Positions 45,333 through 56,461 of a stretch of DNA of 64,000 nt are shown piece by piece. Made by a program: the position numbers and the translations under genes. Position 1 is the stretch's first letter. Each line of letters starts with the position of its first letter. The stretch comes from Fredinandcohnia onubensis (GTDB taxonomy: Bacteria; Bacillota; Bacilli; Bacillales; Bacillaceae_L). Below the pieces are notes generated by a model, which had not been told where the DNA came from, did not search any database, and saw only the letters and a list, made by a program, of their open reading frames with translations. The stretch is taken from positions 62,001 to 126,000 of the forward strand of contig NZ_JAPSKV010000012.1 in NCBI RefSeq assembly GCF_031181385.1, read 5' to 3'.

Positions 45333-46349
45333 ATGAGGCTAGTTGGAAAACAAACATGGGTATATCAAAATCAAATCTATTTAAATTCAACGGGTACGGC
45401 GGTGGGACCAAAAGAAGGTCAAGGTCCTTTAGGCACTAGTTTCGATATAAAGTATGATGATTTGCATTGTGGTGAAGATTCCTGGGAATTAGCTGAAAGA
45501 AGACTAATGGTTGAATCTGTTGATTCTTGTCTGCAAAAAGTGAACTTAACGAATGATGATATAGATTTCTTTTTAGCAGGTGATTTGTTAAATCAAAACG
45601 TGACGACGAACTATACAGCGAGACACCACCAAATCCCTCTAATTTGTATGTTTGGTGCTTGTTCAACTTCTATGGAAACATTGGCTGTTGGATCTGCATT
45701 AGTTGATGGTGGTTTTGCGAACCGTATACTAGCATCTACTAGCAGTCATAATGCAACAGCAGAAAGGCAATTCCGATATCCAACCGAATATGGTGGACAA
45801 AAGCCTGATTCTGCAACATTTACAGCTACCGGTGGGGGAACTGCTCTTGTAAGTAAAGAGAAAGGTCCGATCCGTATTACATCAGCAACGATTGGAAGAG
45901 TCATGGATTTAGGAATAACAAATCCATTTGATATGGGTTCTGCAATGGCACCAGCTGCTGCAGATACCATCACTCGACATTTTAAGGATTTAAATATCAC
46001 TCAAGATGAATATGATTTGATTGTCACAGGTGACTTATCAGGGGTAGGAAGCCCTATTTTGAAGGAAATGGTAAAAGAAGAAGGCTATGATTTAGGCAAT
46101 AAATATAATGATTGTGGGCTTATGTTGTATCAATCAGACCAAGAAGTTTTTGCGGGTGGAAGTGGTTGTGCTTGTTCAGCAATTGTAACCTATGGACATA
46201 TTGTGAAAGAAATAATTAGCGGAAATTTAAATAAAGTTTTCGTTGTCGCAACGGGTGCACTCCTTAGCCCAACCATGATACAGCAAAAAGAAACGATTCC
46301 TACAATCGCACATGGTGTTGTTTTGGAACGAGTACAGGGTGGTGAGTAA
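45333..46349 (+). CDS. spoVAD: Stage V sporulation protein AD
   Basis: A 338-residue thiolase-fold protein that binds dipicolinic acid and acts in its uptake during sporulation. [20 protein letters not shown] marks the thiolase-like fold. It has no membrane helices and is a peripheral inner-membrane protein. RBS GGAGTGG lies upstream of the ATG, and spoVAEB follows after two bases. Confidence 0.96.
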   Translation: MRLVGKQTWVYQNQIYLNSTGTAVGPKEGQGPLGTSFDIKYDDLHCGEDSWELAERRLMVESVDSCLQKVNLTNDDIDFFLAGDLLNQNVTTNYTARHHQIPLICMFGACSTSMETLAVGSALVDGGFANRILASTSSHNATAERQFRYPTEYGGQKPDSATFTATGGGTALVSKEKGPIRITSATIGRVMDLGITNPFDMGSAMAPAAADTITRHFKDLNITQDEYDLIVTGDLSGVGSPILKEMVKEEGYDLGNKYNDCGLMLYQSDQEVFAGGSGCACSAIVTYGHIVKEIISGNLNKVFVVATGALLSPTMIQQKETIPTIAHGVVLERVQGGE

Positions 46350-46351
46350 GA

Positions 46352-46702
46352 ATGGAATATTTATACGCATTTTTAGTCGGTGGAGCAATATGTATTGTTG
46401 GACAACTCTTACTTGATTTTGCAAAATTAACACCTGCTCATGTAATGAGTATTTTTGTCGTACTTGGGTCAATTTTAGATGGATTTGATTTATACGACAA
46501 TCTAATCAGATTTGCAGGGGCTGGTGCAACTGTTCCAATTACTAGCTTTGGTCATTCCCTTTTACATGGTGCTATGCAAAGTGCAGAAGAGCATGGTTTT
46601 ATTGGAATCGCCATGGGAATTTTTGAATTGACGTCTGCTGGTATATCCTCAGCAATATTGTTCTCTTTCTTAGTTGCACTGATCTTCAGAGCGAAAGGAT
46701 AG
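46352..46702 (+). CDS. spoVAEB: Stage V sporulation protein AEB
   Basis: A 116-residue membrane protein homologous to SpoVAC ([21 protein letters not shown]), with three or four helices. It is part of the core SpoVAC-D-E channel that all dipicolinate-containing spores keep. Confidence 0.95.
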   Translation: MEYLYAFLVGGAICIVGQLLLDFAKLTPAHVMSIFVVLGSILDGFDLYDNLIRFAGAGATVPITSFGHSLLHGAMQSAEEHGFIGIAMGIFELTSAGISSAILFSFLVALIFRAKG

Positions 46703-46707
46703 CATAT

Positions 46708-47298
46708 ATGGATGAAACTAGAAGAAGAGTTATTCTAGTAACAGATGGTGACGAATATGCACAAAAAACTTTAGAATATATTGCAAAAGAAGTGGGAGGA
46801 CGGTGTATTTCTAAATCACAAGGAAACCCAACCACCTTAACGGGAAATGAAATGGTGGAATACATCCTTCAATCCTCCCATGACCCTGTTTTCGTGATGT
46901 TTGATGATAGTGGTTATTTAGGTGAAGGGGCTGGCGAGCAGGCATTAAAGTATGTCGCAACGCATCCGAAAATTGAAGTGTTAGGCATTATTGCAGTGGC
47001 ATCGAAAACTCATCAAACAGAATGGGCAAAAGTTGATATTAGTATTGACCGGGACGGCAATCTAACGGAATACGGTGTTGACAAGAGTGGGCTAACGGAA
47101 TTTGACATTGGTCGACTAAACGGAGATACCGTTTATTGTTTAGACCAACTGGATGTTCCAATAATTGTGGGTATTGGAGATATTGGCAAAATGGCACGTA
47201 AGGATGATATTAAAATGGGTGCCCCTATTACAAGAAAAGCAGTGGATCTAATACTCGAAAGGAGTGGTTACGATCGGAAAGGAAACACAAACAACTAA
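46708..47298 (+). CDS. spoVAEA: Stage V sporulation protein AEA
   Basis: A 196-residue soluble protein. [18 protein letters not shown] and [18 protein letters not shown] are typical of SpoVAEa, and the family is found in the longer, seven-gene spoVA operons. Its exact role is not known. Its 3' end overlaps the spoVAF frame by about 35 bases. Confidence 0.94.
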   Translation: MDETRRRVILVTDGDEYAQKTLEYIAKEVGGRCISKSQGNPTTLTGNEMVEYILQSSHDPVFVMFDDSGYLGEGAGEQALKYVATHPKIEVLGIIAVASKTHQTEWAKVDISIDRDGNLTEYGVDKSGLTEFDIGRLNGDTVYCLDQLDVPIIVGIGDIGKMARKDDIKMGAPITRKAVDLILERSGYDRKGNTNN

Positions 47299-48748
47299 TA
47301 CTCCAATCTCTCCTGATATTGTAAAAAATGATAACTTTTTTAAAACACATATAGGTATGGGTACGGGAAGCTTTGATATCGGAGTTAGAAAGATAAAAAT
47401 TTTAAAGAAAGATGTTCATCTCTATTATCTAAATGGACTTTGCGATACCAATTTTATTGTTCAACTTTTAAAGGAACTAGTCAATGTTAATGATAAAGAA
47501 ACGAACGTAAATCAGGCATTCCAAGTAATTGAAAACCGGCTTGTACATCAACAGGTAAGTACAATTAAGAATTTAGATGAGGGAGTAGATCAATTACTTT
47601 CAGGGCTCATCCTAATTTTAGTCGAAGGAGAAGACTCAGGATTAGCCGTAGATGTGAGAAGCTACCCAGGAAGAACACCACAGGAGCCCGATACTGAAAA
47701 AGTAATTCGCGGTTCACGGGATGGCTATGTGGAAAACATTATTGTCAATTGTGCTTTAACGAGAAGAAGGATAAGAGATGAAAGACTTCGCCATGAAATT
47801 ATGCAAGTTGGAGAAAGATCGAAAACGGATATATGTATCTCTTATATTAAAGATGTAGCTGACCCAAATTTAGTGGAGATTATTCGAAAAGAACTAAAGA
47901 GCATTAACGTCGATGGATTAACAATGGCAGATAAAACGATTGAAGAATTCATCGTAAACCAAGGGTTTAATCCATATCCATTAGTTCGATATACGGAACG
48001 TCCAGATGTAGCGGCAACTCACTTACTTGAAGGACATGTTGTGATTATGGTTGACACATCTCCAAGTGTCATTATTACTCCAACTACAATGTTTCATCAT
48101 GTGCAGCATGCTGAGGAATATCGCCAAGCACCCGCCGTTGGTACATTGTTAAGGTGGACAAGATTTATTGGAATTTTAGCATCAATCTTTCTTTTACCGC
48201 TTTGGTTTTTATTAGTTTTAGAACCTGACATGATTCCGAAAGCCATTGATTATATTGGTCCAAATGAGAAATCAAATATACCGATTGTTGTTCAAATATT
48301 TCTCGCTGATATGGGAATTGAATTCTTAAGAATGGCGGCCATACATACGCCAACCCCATTATCAACAGCAATGGGTTTAATTGCAGCAGCATTAATTGGC
48401 CAAATTGCAATTGATGTTGGCTTGTTTGTTCCAGAGGTAATTCTATATGTAGCGATTGCTGCAATTGGAACATTTGCAACACCAAGCTATGAATTAAGTG
48501 CTGCAAATAAGATAGCAAGATTGTTCCTATTGATACTCGTGGCCATTTTTAAAACACCTGGTTTTGTCATAGGTTGTACAATCTATGTCTTGTTCCTAGC
48601 TAATATTCGTTCTCTTAACACACCTTATTTATGGCCATTTTTGCCATTTAATGCGAAAGCTTTATTACAAATCTTCATTCGAACATCGGTTCCTGGGGCT
48701 AAACTAAGACCAAGTATTGTACATCCTCAAAAACCTTTCAAACAATAG
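47264..48748 (+). CDS. spoVAF: Stage V sporulation protein AF
   Basis: A 494-residue GerA-family A-type protein: a cytosolic N-terminal region (about 1-290) including [21 protein letters not shown] and [16 protein letters not shown], then about five membrane helices. SpoVAF works with the FigP (YqhR) partner to boost germination in B. subtilis. The start is uncertain: GTG 47264 overlaps its own GGAG site. The operon's last gene; no clear terminator directly after it. Confidence 0.92.
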   Translation: MVTIGKETQTTNTPISPDIVKNDNFFKTHIGMGTGSFDIGVRKIKILKKDVHLYYLNGLCDTNFIVQLLKELVNVNDKETNVNQAFQVIENRLVHQQVSTIKNLDEGVDQLLSGLILILVEGEDSGLAVDVRSYPGRTPQEPDTEKVIRGSRDGYVENIIVNCALTRRRIRDERLRHEIMQVGERSKTDICISYIKDVADPNLVEIIRKELKSINVDGLTMADKTIEEFIVNQGFNPYPLVRYTERPDVAATHLLEGHVVIMVDTSPSVIITPTTMFHHVQHAEEYRQAPAVGTLLRWTRFIGILASIFLLPLWFLLVLEPDMIPKAIDYIGPNEKSNIPIVVQIFLADMGIEFLRMAAIHTPTPLSTAMGLIAAALIGQIAIDVGLFVPEVILYVAIAAIGTFATPSYELSAANKIARLFLLILVAIFKTPGFVIGCTIYVLFLANIRSLNTPYLWPFLPFNAKALLQIFIRTSVPGAKLRPSIVHPQKPFKQ

Positions 48749-48810
48749 TTGCACCATAGTTTACGTTGTGTTAATCTATTTTTCATATAGCACAGCGTTA
48801 AAGAAGGATA

Positions 48811-48843
48811 GACAGCTGATGACTATATCAGCTGTCTTTTCTT
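48811..48843 (+). terminator. Terminator between spoVAF and lysA
   Basis: A perfect 10-bp stem, GACAGCTGAT with ATCAGCTGTC, is followed by TTTTCTTCTTT. Confidence 0.85.
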
Positions 48844-48922
48844 CTTTAATGATGGTGTGGCACGAAAGTGTGCTTAACGAAAATGGCTCTGATGAGTACT
48901 TTACAGAAAAGAGGGGAATTAG

Positions 48923-50242
48923 ATGTATCTACACGGAACAAGCAAGGTAAATGATAAAAACCACTTAGAAATTGGTGGGGTCGATACAGTAGAATTAGCA
49001 AAACAATACGGAACACCTTTATATGTGTATGACGTGGCACTTATCAGAGAACGTGCAAGAGGTTTTTTTGAAACATTCAACCAATTGGGTATTCCGGCAC
49101 AGGTTGCGTATGCAAGTAAAGCCTTTTCAACAATCGCAATGTTTCAGCTAGCTGAAGAAGAAGGGCTTTCCCTAGATGTCGTTTCTGGCGGAGAATTATT
49201 TACTGCGTTACAAGCAGGATTCCCAGTAGAAAGAATCCACTTCCACGGGAATAATAAAAGCTATGAAGAAATAGATATGGCGATAAAAAATAAGATTGGT
49301 TGTATTGTTGTTGACAACTATTATGAACTTTCATTATTAGAACAGGTTTGTATCGAAAATAAAACAACGGTAAAGATTTTATTACGTGTAACGCCTGGAG
49401 TGGAAGCACACACCCATGATTATATTACTACTGGTCAAGATGATTCAAAATTTGGATTTGGACTAGAAAATGGACAGGCAGACAAAGCTGTTGAGTTGGC
49501 TCTTCAGTCAGAATCTATAAACTTATTGGGAATTCATTCTCATATTGGTTCACAGATTTTCGAGACAACAGGGTTCTTAGTTGCTGCAGGCAAAATGTTT
49601 GGTAAACTCAAGGAATGGAAAGATCGTTTCGGTTTTACACCTAAAGTATTAAATTTAGGCGGCGGCTTTGGTATTCGCTACACTGAAGAAGACAAACCAC
49701 TACCACCTTCACAGTATGTAGAAGCAATCATTGGAGAAGTTAAGAAACATGCAGATGACCTTTCCATTGATATACCAGAAATTTGGATTGAGCCAGGTAG
49801 ATCAATTGTAGGGGACGCAGGGACAACCATCTATTCTGTAGGCTCTCGAAAAGAAGTTCCAAATATCCGACAATACCTTGCTGTTGACGGAGGCATGACA
49901 GATAATATTAGACCCGCATTATATCAGGCAAAATATGAGGCTGTTTTAGCTAATCGTGTACAGGATCCGGTAGAGGAAACTGTATCAATTGCTGGAAAAT
50001 GCTGTGAGTCTGGGGATATGCTAATTTGGGATTTACCATTACCAAAAGCAAGTTCAGATGATATGTTAGCGGTGTTCTGTACTGGTGCATACGGATACGC
50101 TATGGCTAATAATTATAACCGTATTCCAAGACCTGCAGTTGTGTTTGTAGAGAATGGAGAAGCACAGTTAGTGGTTCAACGTGAAAGCTATGAGGATCTT
50201 GTAAGATTAGACATTCCATTAAAATCAAAAGTAGTTGAATAA
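48923..50242 (+). CDS. lysA: Diaminopimelate decarboxylase LysA
   Basis: A 439-residue PLP fold-type III decarboxylase, the last step of lysine synthesis. The PLP lysine is in VAYASKAFSTIAM, the phosphate-binding loop is NLGGGFGIRY, and the C-terminal CCESGDML supplies the Cys/Glu of the dimer active site. RBS GAGGGG precedes the ATG. No lysine riboswitch is visible in the 174-base leader. In B. subtilis lysA also follows spoVAF. Confidence 0.96.
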   Translation: MYLHGTSKVNDKNHLEIGGVDTVELAKQYGTPLYVYDVALIRERARGFFETFNQLGIPAQVAYASKAFSTIAMFQLAEEEGLSLDVVSGGELFTALQAGFPVERIHFHGNNKSYEEIDMAIKNKIGCIVVDNYYELSLLEQVCIENKTTVKILLRVTPGVEAHTHDYITTGQDDSKFGFGLENGQADKAVELALQSESINLLGIHSHIGSQIFETTGFLVAAGKMFGKLKEWKDRFGFTPKVLNLGGGFGIRYTEEDKPLPPSQYVEAIIGEVKKHADDLSIDIPEIWIEPGRSIVGDAGTTIYSVGSRKEVPNIRQYLAVDGGMTDNIRPALYQAKYEAVLANRVQDPVEETVSIAGKCCESGDMLIWDLPLPKASSDDMLAVFCTGAYGYAMANNYNRIPRPAVVFVENGEAQLVVQRESYEDLVRLDIPLKSKVVE

Positions 50243-50251
50243 ATAGAGTGC

Positions 50252-50282
50252 AAAAAACCCACGATTATTCGTGGGTTTTTAT
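50252..50282. terminator. Bidirectional terminator between lysA and ypuA
   Basis: AACCCACGA pairs with TCGTGGGTT. A and T runs flank both sides. Confidence 0.85.
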
Positions 50283-50293
50283 TATAGAGCCAA

Positions 50294-51163
50294 TTATTTA
50301 AACAGACCTTTAATAGCATCTATTAGGTTGACAAAGAATTCTTTCAGTTTATCAAGAAAACTTTGCCCTTCTTCAGACTCAAGGAAATTTGTTAACTTTT
50401 CCTTGGCTAGATTTAGTTGTTCTCCAACTTGATTCCAGTCAATATTGAGTTCCAATAACTTATTGAACAGCTCCATTAGTCTAGTTATGTCAGCATCAGT
50501 TAGTGTGATTCCTAAGTCATTGGCAGCATTAACGATAATAGTCCTAAGTTCCTCATCATTTTTGGGAGCATTTTTTGCAATTTCATCTTTTATTTTTGCC
50601 ATTAATGCCGCAGCATCTTCGGCCCCAATTTTTTCACTTAATTTTGTTGTTTCTACCATCTCTTCATTTGCAATCTGCTTCACTTCTTCAGGAATAGCTT
50701 TATCTGAAGATACTTCATAGGCTTTAATAATACCAGTTAGTGCAGCGGTTCCAGAAACATTACCAGGTCCGGTAACAAAAATTTTTGCATCCTTTACACC
50801 AGCTGTAATTAAAGCATTTGCATACATTTCCTCAGTAATTAAGGTGATATGTTCCGTTATGGTTACATCTAATCCTGATCCTTTTTCTCCAATGGTGATT
50901 GAAGCAGAGGATAAGGCCTTGTTTCCAATTCTAGCCTTTGGAATGTATTGGCCAAGGTATTGGTGCTCTTCTTCGTTTGTAACAACCACAATTTGTGGAT
51001 TCTCAGGTGCGTTCATTTCGTTTAAAATCGTTTCTTTTTGAGTTTCTGTTAGGTCTTGACCAAGTGTAATAATCACATCTCCAGGTGTTGCGTCTGCGAA
51101 GCTTAGTGATGGAAAAGTGAGTGAAAATACAAGTAAAAATGAGAGTATAAGTTTATTTTTCAA
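50294..51163 (-). CDS. ypuA: YpuA, secreted DUF1002 protein
   Basis: A 289-residue DUF1002 protein with an N-terminal signal peptide (KLILSFLLVFSLTFPSLSFA) and a C-terminal helix FLDKLKEFFVNLIDAIKGLF. B. subtilis YpuA has 290 residues. TTG 51163 is the start, with GGAGG eight bases upstream. An upstream ATG at 51220 would put 19 charged residues before the signal and was rejected. In B. subtilis the gene is cell-envelope-stress (sigma-M) associated; the function is unknown. Confidence 0.9.
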   Translation of the reverse strand: MKNKLILSFLLVFSLTFPSLSFADATPGDVIITLGQDLTETQKETILNEMNAPENPQIVVVTNEEEHQYLGQYIPKARIGNKALSSASITIGEKGSGLDVTITEHITLITEEMYANALITAGVKDAKIFVTGPGNVSGTAALTGIIKAYEVSSDKAIPEEVKQIANEEMVETTKLSEKIGAEDAAALMAKIKDEIAKNAPKNDEELRTIIVNAANDLGITLTDADITRLMELFNKLLELNIDWNQVGEQLNLAKEKLTNFLESEEGQSFLDKLKEFFVNLIDAIKGLFK

Positions 51164-51355
51164 ACTAGTTTCCTCCTTTATTTTTCGAAAAACAAGGTAT
51201 CCATCGTACATATTATACATTATTCTTTACAAGAAACATCTTTTTGACTGTATTTAGGAAAAACTCCCCCTTTCGTATTGGATTATTACAACCATTTGTA
51301 GTAAAATGAACTCGTTCAATACATATGGACTAAAGAAAATGAGCGGAGGTTTCAA

Positions 51356-51790
51356 ATGAAAAAAGCAAGCATTGAATTCGAAAATGGAGAAAAAATCGTA
51401 ATTGAGTTATATTCAAATGAAGCACCTGGTACTGTAGCAAATTTTGAAAAACTTGCTAATGAAGGTTTCTATAATGGACTTACATTTCACCGTGTAATCC
51501 CAGGCTTCGTTGCACAAGGTGGTTGCCCACGTGGAAACGGAACTGGTGGACCAGGTTATTCTATAAAGTGTGAAACGGAAGGAAATCCACATAAGCATGT
51601 GGCTGGAGCGTTATCAATGGCGCACGCTGGAAAAGACACTGGTGGAAGCCAATTTTTCATCGTACATGAGCCACAACCGCATTTAGATGGAGTACATACT
51701 GTATTCGGTCAGGTGATTGAAGGATTAGAGTCTGTTTACCGCATTAAACAAGGCGATGTTATGAAAGAAGTTAAAGTTTGGGAAGAATAA
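51356..51790 (+). CDS. ppiB: Peptidyl-prolyl cis-trans isomerase B (cyclophilin)
   Basis: A 144-residue cyclophilin (143 in B. subtilis). The active-site [13 protein letters not shown] (Arg, Phe, Gln) and SQFFI motifs are intact. It is a cytosolic proline isomerase that helps protein folding. RBS GCGGAGG precedes the ATG. Confidence 0.96.
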   Translation: MKKASIEFENGEKIVIELYSNEAPGTVANFEKLANEGFYNGLTFHRVIPGFVAQGGCPRGNGTGGPGYSIKCETEGNPHKHVAGALSMAHAGKDTGGSQFFIVHEPQPHLDGVHTVFGQVIEGLESVYRIKQGDVMKEVKVWEE

Positions 51791-51803
51791 TAGTAGATTT
51801 TAT

Positions 51804-51836
51804 GACACAACAGGTGATTCTTGTTGTGTCTTTTTC
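51804..51836 (+). terminator. Terminator after ppiB
   Basis: GACACAACA pairs with TGTTGTGTC, followed by TTTTTCTTTT. Confidence 0.85.
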
Positions 51837-51873
51837 TTTTATTGTCCTATAATAATTCTTGAGGTGAAACTAG

Positions 51874-51960
51874 ATGGGAAAAGGAAAATGGACAGTATTT
51901 TTTGTTCTGCTATTATTATCTTTGGTATGGGGAGTCATTTATTGGTTGTTTATTGTCTAA
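51874..51960 (+). CDS. Possible 28-residue single-pass membrane peptide
   Basis: ATG 51874 with GAGGTG seven bases upstream opens a frame of 28 codons. It starts MGKGKW and is followed by a strongly hydrophobic helix rich in L, V and W to the end. It sits between the ppiB terminator and the FMN riboswitch promoter. No named family was recognised; the clear ribosome site is the main support. Confidence 0.5.
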   Translation: MGKGKWTVFFVLLLLSLVWGVIYWLFIV

Positions 51961-52045
51961 TTTGTATGTAGAAGTGTAAAATTCGACAAAATAAGAATAC
52001 TTTATGTTATACTGTTTTAAATCGCTATAATTATAATTAAATATT

Positions 52046-52247
52046 TCCTTCGGGGTTAGGTGAAATTCCTTACCGACGGTGATGAACATTTTGTTCTAAG
52101 CCCGTGACCCATTTTAATGCCACATATTATGTAGGTAGGCACTTTTGCCATAAAAACACAATGTTTTGGTTTTTTATTTAAAATGGTGGACTTGGTGAGA
52201 ATCCAAGGCCGACAGTTAAAGTCTGGATGGGAGAAGGATGTTAGGTA
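52046..52247 (+). promoter_or_regulatory. FMN riboswitch (RFN element)
   Basis: The conserved RFN blocks are present: CTTCGGGGTTAGGTGAAATT at the 5' side, CCTTACCGACGGTGAT, AGCCCGTGACCC, GGTGGACTTGGTGAGAATCC, CCGACAGTTAAAGTCTGGATG and GGGAGAAGGATG at the 3' side. A possible -10 TATACT lies at 52008-52013. FMN binding should cause termination at the hairpin at 52334, ahead of ribD. Confidence 0.97.
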
Positions 52248-52333
52248 CGTACAGGTATGTGAAAAAATTTGCTCAATATACCCTTATTTGTGTTGGGCGA
52301 AAATACATATTGTGTTACTTGATTACATCTACA

Positions 52334-52365
52334 GACCCCGGATTGTTTTCCGAGGTCTTTTTTAT
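52334..52365 (+). terminator. FMN-controlled terminator ahead of ribD
   Basis: GACCCCGGA pairs with TCCGAGGTC (one mismatch), followed by a TTTTTTATTTT tract. Confidence 0.85.
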
Positions 52366-52427
52366 TTTAGTAACTAAGATAGAAACTCCCTAATAAGTAA
52401 AAGATAAAAGAAAGGAGCGTAGTAAAA

Positions 52428-53519
52428 ATGAGAGATCAGGATTATATGAATTTAGCGATAAATGTTGCAAAAGCAGGGGTCGGTCAAACAACTCCAAACC
52501 CTGTTGTGGGTGCAGTTATTGTAAATGACGGACGTGTTGTTGGAATCGGAGCACATCTGAAATCGGGAGAACCTCATGCAGAGGTGCATGCCGTTAGGAT
52601 GGCAGGAGATAAGGCACAAAATGCGACAGCCTATGTCACGTTGGAGCCATGCAGTCACCATGGAAAAACCCCACCTTGTGCGGATTTGTTAATAACAAGT
52701 AAAGTAAAAAGAGTTGTAGTTGCAACCACTGACCCCAATCCACTCGTTGCTGGAAAAGGCATTGCCAAATTAAAAGAAGCAGGGATTGAAGTAGAGGTTG
52801 GGGTTTGTAAGGAACAAGCTGATGCATTAAACGCAGTCTTTTTTCACTATTTAGATAAAAAACGACCCTTCGTAACCCTAAAATCGGCTACCACTCTTGA
52901 TGGTAAAATAGCGACCGTTACTGGTGAGAGCAAATGGATAACAGGTGAGGCTGCAAGACAAGACGTTCATTTATATCGTAGTATACATGACGCCATTCTT
53001 GTTGGTGTAAACACGGTACTTATGGACAACCCAAGCCTAACAACAAGACTTCCAAATGGTACAGGGAAAAATCCTATTCGTGTTATCTTGGATTCAAAAT
53101 TACGTACACCATTGGATTCGCAAATTGTAAATGACGGTAAAGCTGAGACATGGATTATTGTTTCTAATCAAGTTAACCAGGAGAAAATGAACGAGTTCTC
53201 CGGAAAAAAAGGCGTTCGAATTATTCAATTACAAGAGGATAATTTAGCTATCAGCACCATGTTAACACGGTTAGGTGAAGAAGGTATTTCCTCTATTTTT
53301 GTGGAAGGTGGAGCCGAAGTGAACGGCAGCTTTTTGAAGGAAAAAGCAATTAACCAGGTTATCGTGTATCTAGCACCTAAACTATTTGGTGGTAAGCAAG
53401 CGCCAACTGCAGTTGGTGGCTTTGGAATTGAGTCAATTGATGATTCATTACAATTAACAATTAAATCGGTAGAACAACTTGGAGAAGATGTGAAAATCAT
53501 AGCCGAACCGGTATTGTAG
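52428..53519 (+). CDS. ribD: Bifunctional riboflavin deaminase/reductase RibD
   Basis: A 363-residue enzyme. The N-terminal zinc deaminase shows HAEVHAVRM and EPCSHHGKTPPCADLL. The C-terminal NADPH reductase starts near residue 145 (PFVTLKSATTLDGKIA) and contains FVEGGAEVNGSF. It carries out the second and third steps of the pathway from the GTP cyclohydrolase II product. First gene of the FMN-riboswitch-controlled operon; RBS AAAGGAG. Confidence 0.96.
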   Translation: MRDQDYMNLAINVAKAGVGQTTPNPVVGAVIVNDGRVVGIGAHLKSGEPHAEVHAVRMAGDKAQNATAYVTLEPCSHHGKTPPCADLLITSKVKRVVVATTDPNPLVAGKGIAKLKEAGIEVEVGVCKEQADALNAVFFHYLDKKRPFVTLKSATTLDGKIATVTGESKWITGEAARQDVHLYRSIHDAILVGVNTVLMDNPSLTTRLPNGTGKNPIRVILDSKLRTPLDSQIVNDGKAETWIIVSNQVNQEKMNEFSGKKGVRIIQLQEDNLAISTMLTRLGEEGISSIFVEGGAEVNGSFLKEKAINQVIVYLAPKLFGGKQAPTAVGGFGIESIDDSLQLTIKSVEQLGEDVKIIAEPVL

Positions 53520-53527
53520 GTGAAAAA

Positions 53528-54184
53528 ATGTTTACAGGAATTGTGGAAGAAATCGGGAAAATCAAGGCGATAAATGGATCCCAGGATTCGGTTGAAATGG
53601 TCATTAAAGCTAGAAAAATTCTTGATGATGTGAATCTGGGTGATAGTATTTCTGTTAATGGTGTTTGTCTAACGGTGACTGAATTTACATCAGATGGATT
53701 CACAGTCGATGTAATGCCAGAAACGGTTAAATCAACCTCGTTACGTGATTTACAACGGAATGATGATGTCAACCTCGAAAGAGCAATGTCTGCAAATGGG
53801 CGTTTTGGAGGACATATCGTTTCAGGACATGTGGATGGTATCGGAAAAATTGTTCGAAAAGAACCCAAAGGGAATGCGGTGTATTATGAAATCGAAATCC
53901 CTGAAGAACTTCTCCAGTTCATGATTTATAAAGGGTCAGTAACAGTTGATGGAACGAGTTTAACGATCTTTGGGCTGACGAAAAACACATTTACTCTCTC
54001 GCTAATACCCCATACGCTAACAGAAACAATTTTGCGAAAAAAAGGAGTAGGAGACATTGTAAACATCGAGTGTGACATGCTTGGCAAATATGTCAGTCAG
54101 TTTATGAAAAGGTCTTTTGGAAATGAAAAATCAACTGAATCAAGGATTACAGCGAGTTTTTTAGAAGAAAATGGTTTTAAATAA
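53528..54184 (+). CDS. ribE: Riboflavin synthase alpha chain RibE
   Basis: A 218-residue enzyme with two lumazine-binding repeats starting [10 protein letters not shown] and [12 protein letters not shown]. It dismutates two dimethyl-ribityl-lumazine molecules to riboflavin. NGVCLTV and DGTSLTI mark the two ligand sites. It begins eight bases after ribD. Confidence 0.96.
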   Translation: MFTGIVEEIGKIKAINGSQDSVEMVIKARKILDDVNLGDSISVNGVCLTVTEFTSDGFTVDVMPETVKSTSLRDLQRNDDVNLERAMSANGRFGGHIVSGHVDGIGKIVRKEPKGNAVYYEIEIPEELLQFMIYKGSVTVDGTSLTIFGLTKNTFTLSLIPHTLTETILRKKGVGDIVNIECDMLGKYVSQFMKRSFGNEKSTESRITASFLEENGFK

Positions 54185-54203
54185 AAATAAAGGGGGGACT
54201 ACA

Positions 54204-55373
54204 GTGTTTGATCCAATTGAAGAAGCACTTGAAGAACTAAAACAAGGAAAAGTAATCATTGTATGCGATGATGAAGATCGTGAAAATGAAGGAGATTTTA
54301 TCGCGATTGCGGATAAAGCAACCCCAGAGGTCATTAATTTTATGATCACCCATGGACGTGGACTCGTATGTACTCCCATTACAGAGTCTCTTGCGAAAAA
54401 ACTAAATCTTGAGCCAATGGTGACGCATAATACGGATCCACATGGAACAGCTTTTACAGTGAGTATTGACCATAAAACAACTACAACTGGAATTAGTGCA
54501 ATAGAACGTTCCACAACAATAATGGAGTTACTTAATCCGGAATCAAAAGCATCCGACTTCAAAAGACCTGGTCACGTCTTTCCTTTGATTGCTAAAGAAG
54601 GTGGAGTTCTTCGAAGAGCCGGTCATACCGAAGCAGCTGTTGACTTAGCCGCGCTTGCAGGAGCAGAGCCTGCAGGAGTGATTTGTGAAATTGTCAAAGA
54701 AGACGGAACAATGGCTAGAGTTCCTGATTTACGGAAGTTTGCCGATGAATTTAACTTAAAAATGATTACGATTGAAGACTTAATTCGATATCGAAATCAA
54801 AAAGAAAAATTGGTTAAAAGAGAAATTGAAGTAACCCTACCAACAGAATATGGAGATTTTAAAGCGATTGGATATACTAGTCTTATTGATAATAAGGAAC
54901 ATGTTGCACTTATAAAAGGTGAGATTAATGAAACAGAACCAATGTTAGTTAGAGTACATTCAGAATGCTTAGCTGGGGATGTATTCGGTTCAAAGCAATG
55001 CACATGTGGACCACAGCTTCATGCTGCATTACGCCAAATCGAGCAAGTGGGCTCGGGAATTCTCTTATATATGCGTCAAGAGGGTAGAGGCCCTGGTTTA
55101 ATTAATAAAATGCGTGCCTATAAACTCCAAGAAGAAGGGCATGACTCTGCTGAAATCACAAAAAAACTTGGGGGATTACCAGAATTAAGGGATTATGGGA
55201 TTGGTGCTCAAATCCTTAGAGACTTAGGCATTAAGAAAATGAAGCTTTTAACGAATAACCCAAGAAAAATTGCTGGCCTTGAGGGATATAATTTGGAGAT
55301 AGTAGATCGTATTCCAATTCAATTAGATGAAACAAAAAGAACTGAAAATGTAGGGCATATACTTCATTTTTAA
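54204..55373 (+). CDS. ribBA: Bifunctional DHBP synthase / GTP cyclohydrolase II RibBA
   Basis: A 389-residue fusion. The DHBP synthase domain (1-200) shows [11 protein letters not shown] and HTEAAVDLA. The GTP cyclohydrolase II domain (from about 205) shows [17 protein letters not shown] plus TCG, the zinc Cys triad, and [12 protein letters not shown] 54204 is the start, with GGGGGG upstream; the ATG at 54171 lies inside ribE and has no ribosome site. Confidence 0.96.
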   Translation: MFDPIEEALEELKQGKVIIVCDDEDRENEGDFIAIADKATPEVINFMITHGRGLVCTPITESLAKKLNLEPMVTHNTDPHGTAFTVSIDHKTTTTGISAIERSTTIMELLNPESKASDFKRPGHVFPLIAKEGGVLRRAGHTEAAVDLAALAGAEPAGVICEIVKEDGTMARVPDLRKFADEFNLKMITIEDLIRYRNQKEKLVKREIEVTLPTEYGDFKAIGYTSLIDNKEHVALIKGEINETEPMLVRVHSECLAGDVFGSKQCTCGPQLHAALRQIEQVGSGILLYMRQEGRGPGLINKMRAYKLQEEGHDSAEITKKLGGLPELRDYGIGAQILRDLGIKKMKLLTNNPRKIAGLEGYNLEIVDRIPIQLDETKRTENVGHILHF

Positions 55374-55412
55374 TAAAATAGAACAAATAACTTATAACAT
55401 AGGAGGATCATA

Positions 55413-55880
55413 ATGAATAAAATTTATGAAGGACATTTAGTTGGTACAGGTTTAAGAGTAGGGATTGTAGTTGCGCGTTTTAATGAATTTATAACAGCAA
55501 AGCTACTAAGCGGTTCACTTGATGCACTTAAAAGACATGGTGTTGCAGATGAAGATGTTGAAATTGCTTGGGTTCCAGGAGCATTTGAACTTCCGTTAAT
55601 TGCTAAAAAGATGGCTGAATCGAACAAATATGATGCAGTTATTGCGTTAGGAACTGTTATTAGAGGTTCAACTTCTCACTATGATTATGTTTGTAACGAA
55701 GTAGCAAAAGGATTGGCTGCAACTGCCCTATCGACTGGAAAACCTGTTATGTTTGGTGTTTTAACAACAGATACAATTGAACAAGCAATCGAAAGAGCAG
55801 GAACAAAAGCAGGAAATAAAGGATGGGATTCTGCGGTTACTGCAATTGAAATGGCGAATCTATCCCGTGCTTTTGAATAA
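55413..55880 (+). CDS. ribH: 6,7-dimethyl-8-ribityllumazine synthase RibH
   Basis: A 155-residue lumazine synthase that condenses the RibD-pathway pyrimidine (after an unassigned phosphatase step) with DHBP. It forms a 60-subunit shell around RibE trimers in B. subtilis. [17 protein letters not shown] and [14 protein letters not shown] (catalytic His) are present. RBS AGGAGG precedes the ATG. Confidence 0.97.
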   Translation: MNKIYEGHLVGTGLRVGIVVARFNEFITAKLLSGSLDALKRHGVADEDVEIAWVPGAFELPLIAKKMAESNKYDAVIALGTVIRGSTSHYDYVCNEVAKGLAATALSTGKPVMFGVLTTDTIEQAIERAGTKAGNKGWDSAVTAIEMANLSRAFE

Positions 55881-56058
55881 TAAATAAGTTTTTGTATGAA
55901 ATTATAAGATTTTGGTAATAATTTAAATTTAAGGGTATTCCAAAAAGACTATGGAAAAAAAGAATAGAAAATGGTACTCTTAATTAATGTAATGAGGTTA
56001 GTCCAAAAGTAGTAGAATGTTTGAAAAATATACTACTCGGAAAGTTTTTCGATAATGA

Positions 56059-56456
<398 letters not shown>

Positions 56457-56461
<5 letters not shown>

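Noticed and set aside
48749-48922. Lysine riboswitch upstream of lysA
   Set aside because: The leader is only about 80 bases after the terminator and none of the L-box conserved blocks are present.
51164-51220. ATG 51220 as start of ypuA
   Set aside because: It would add 19 charged residues before the signal peptide; TTG 51163 has a GGAGG site and gives the known family length.
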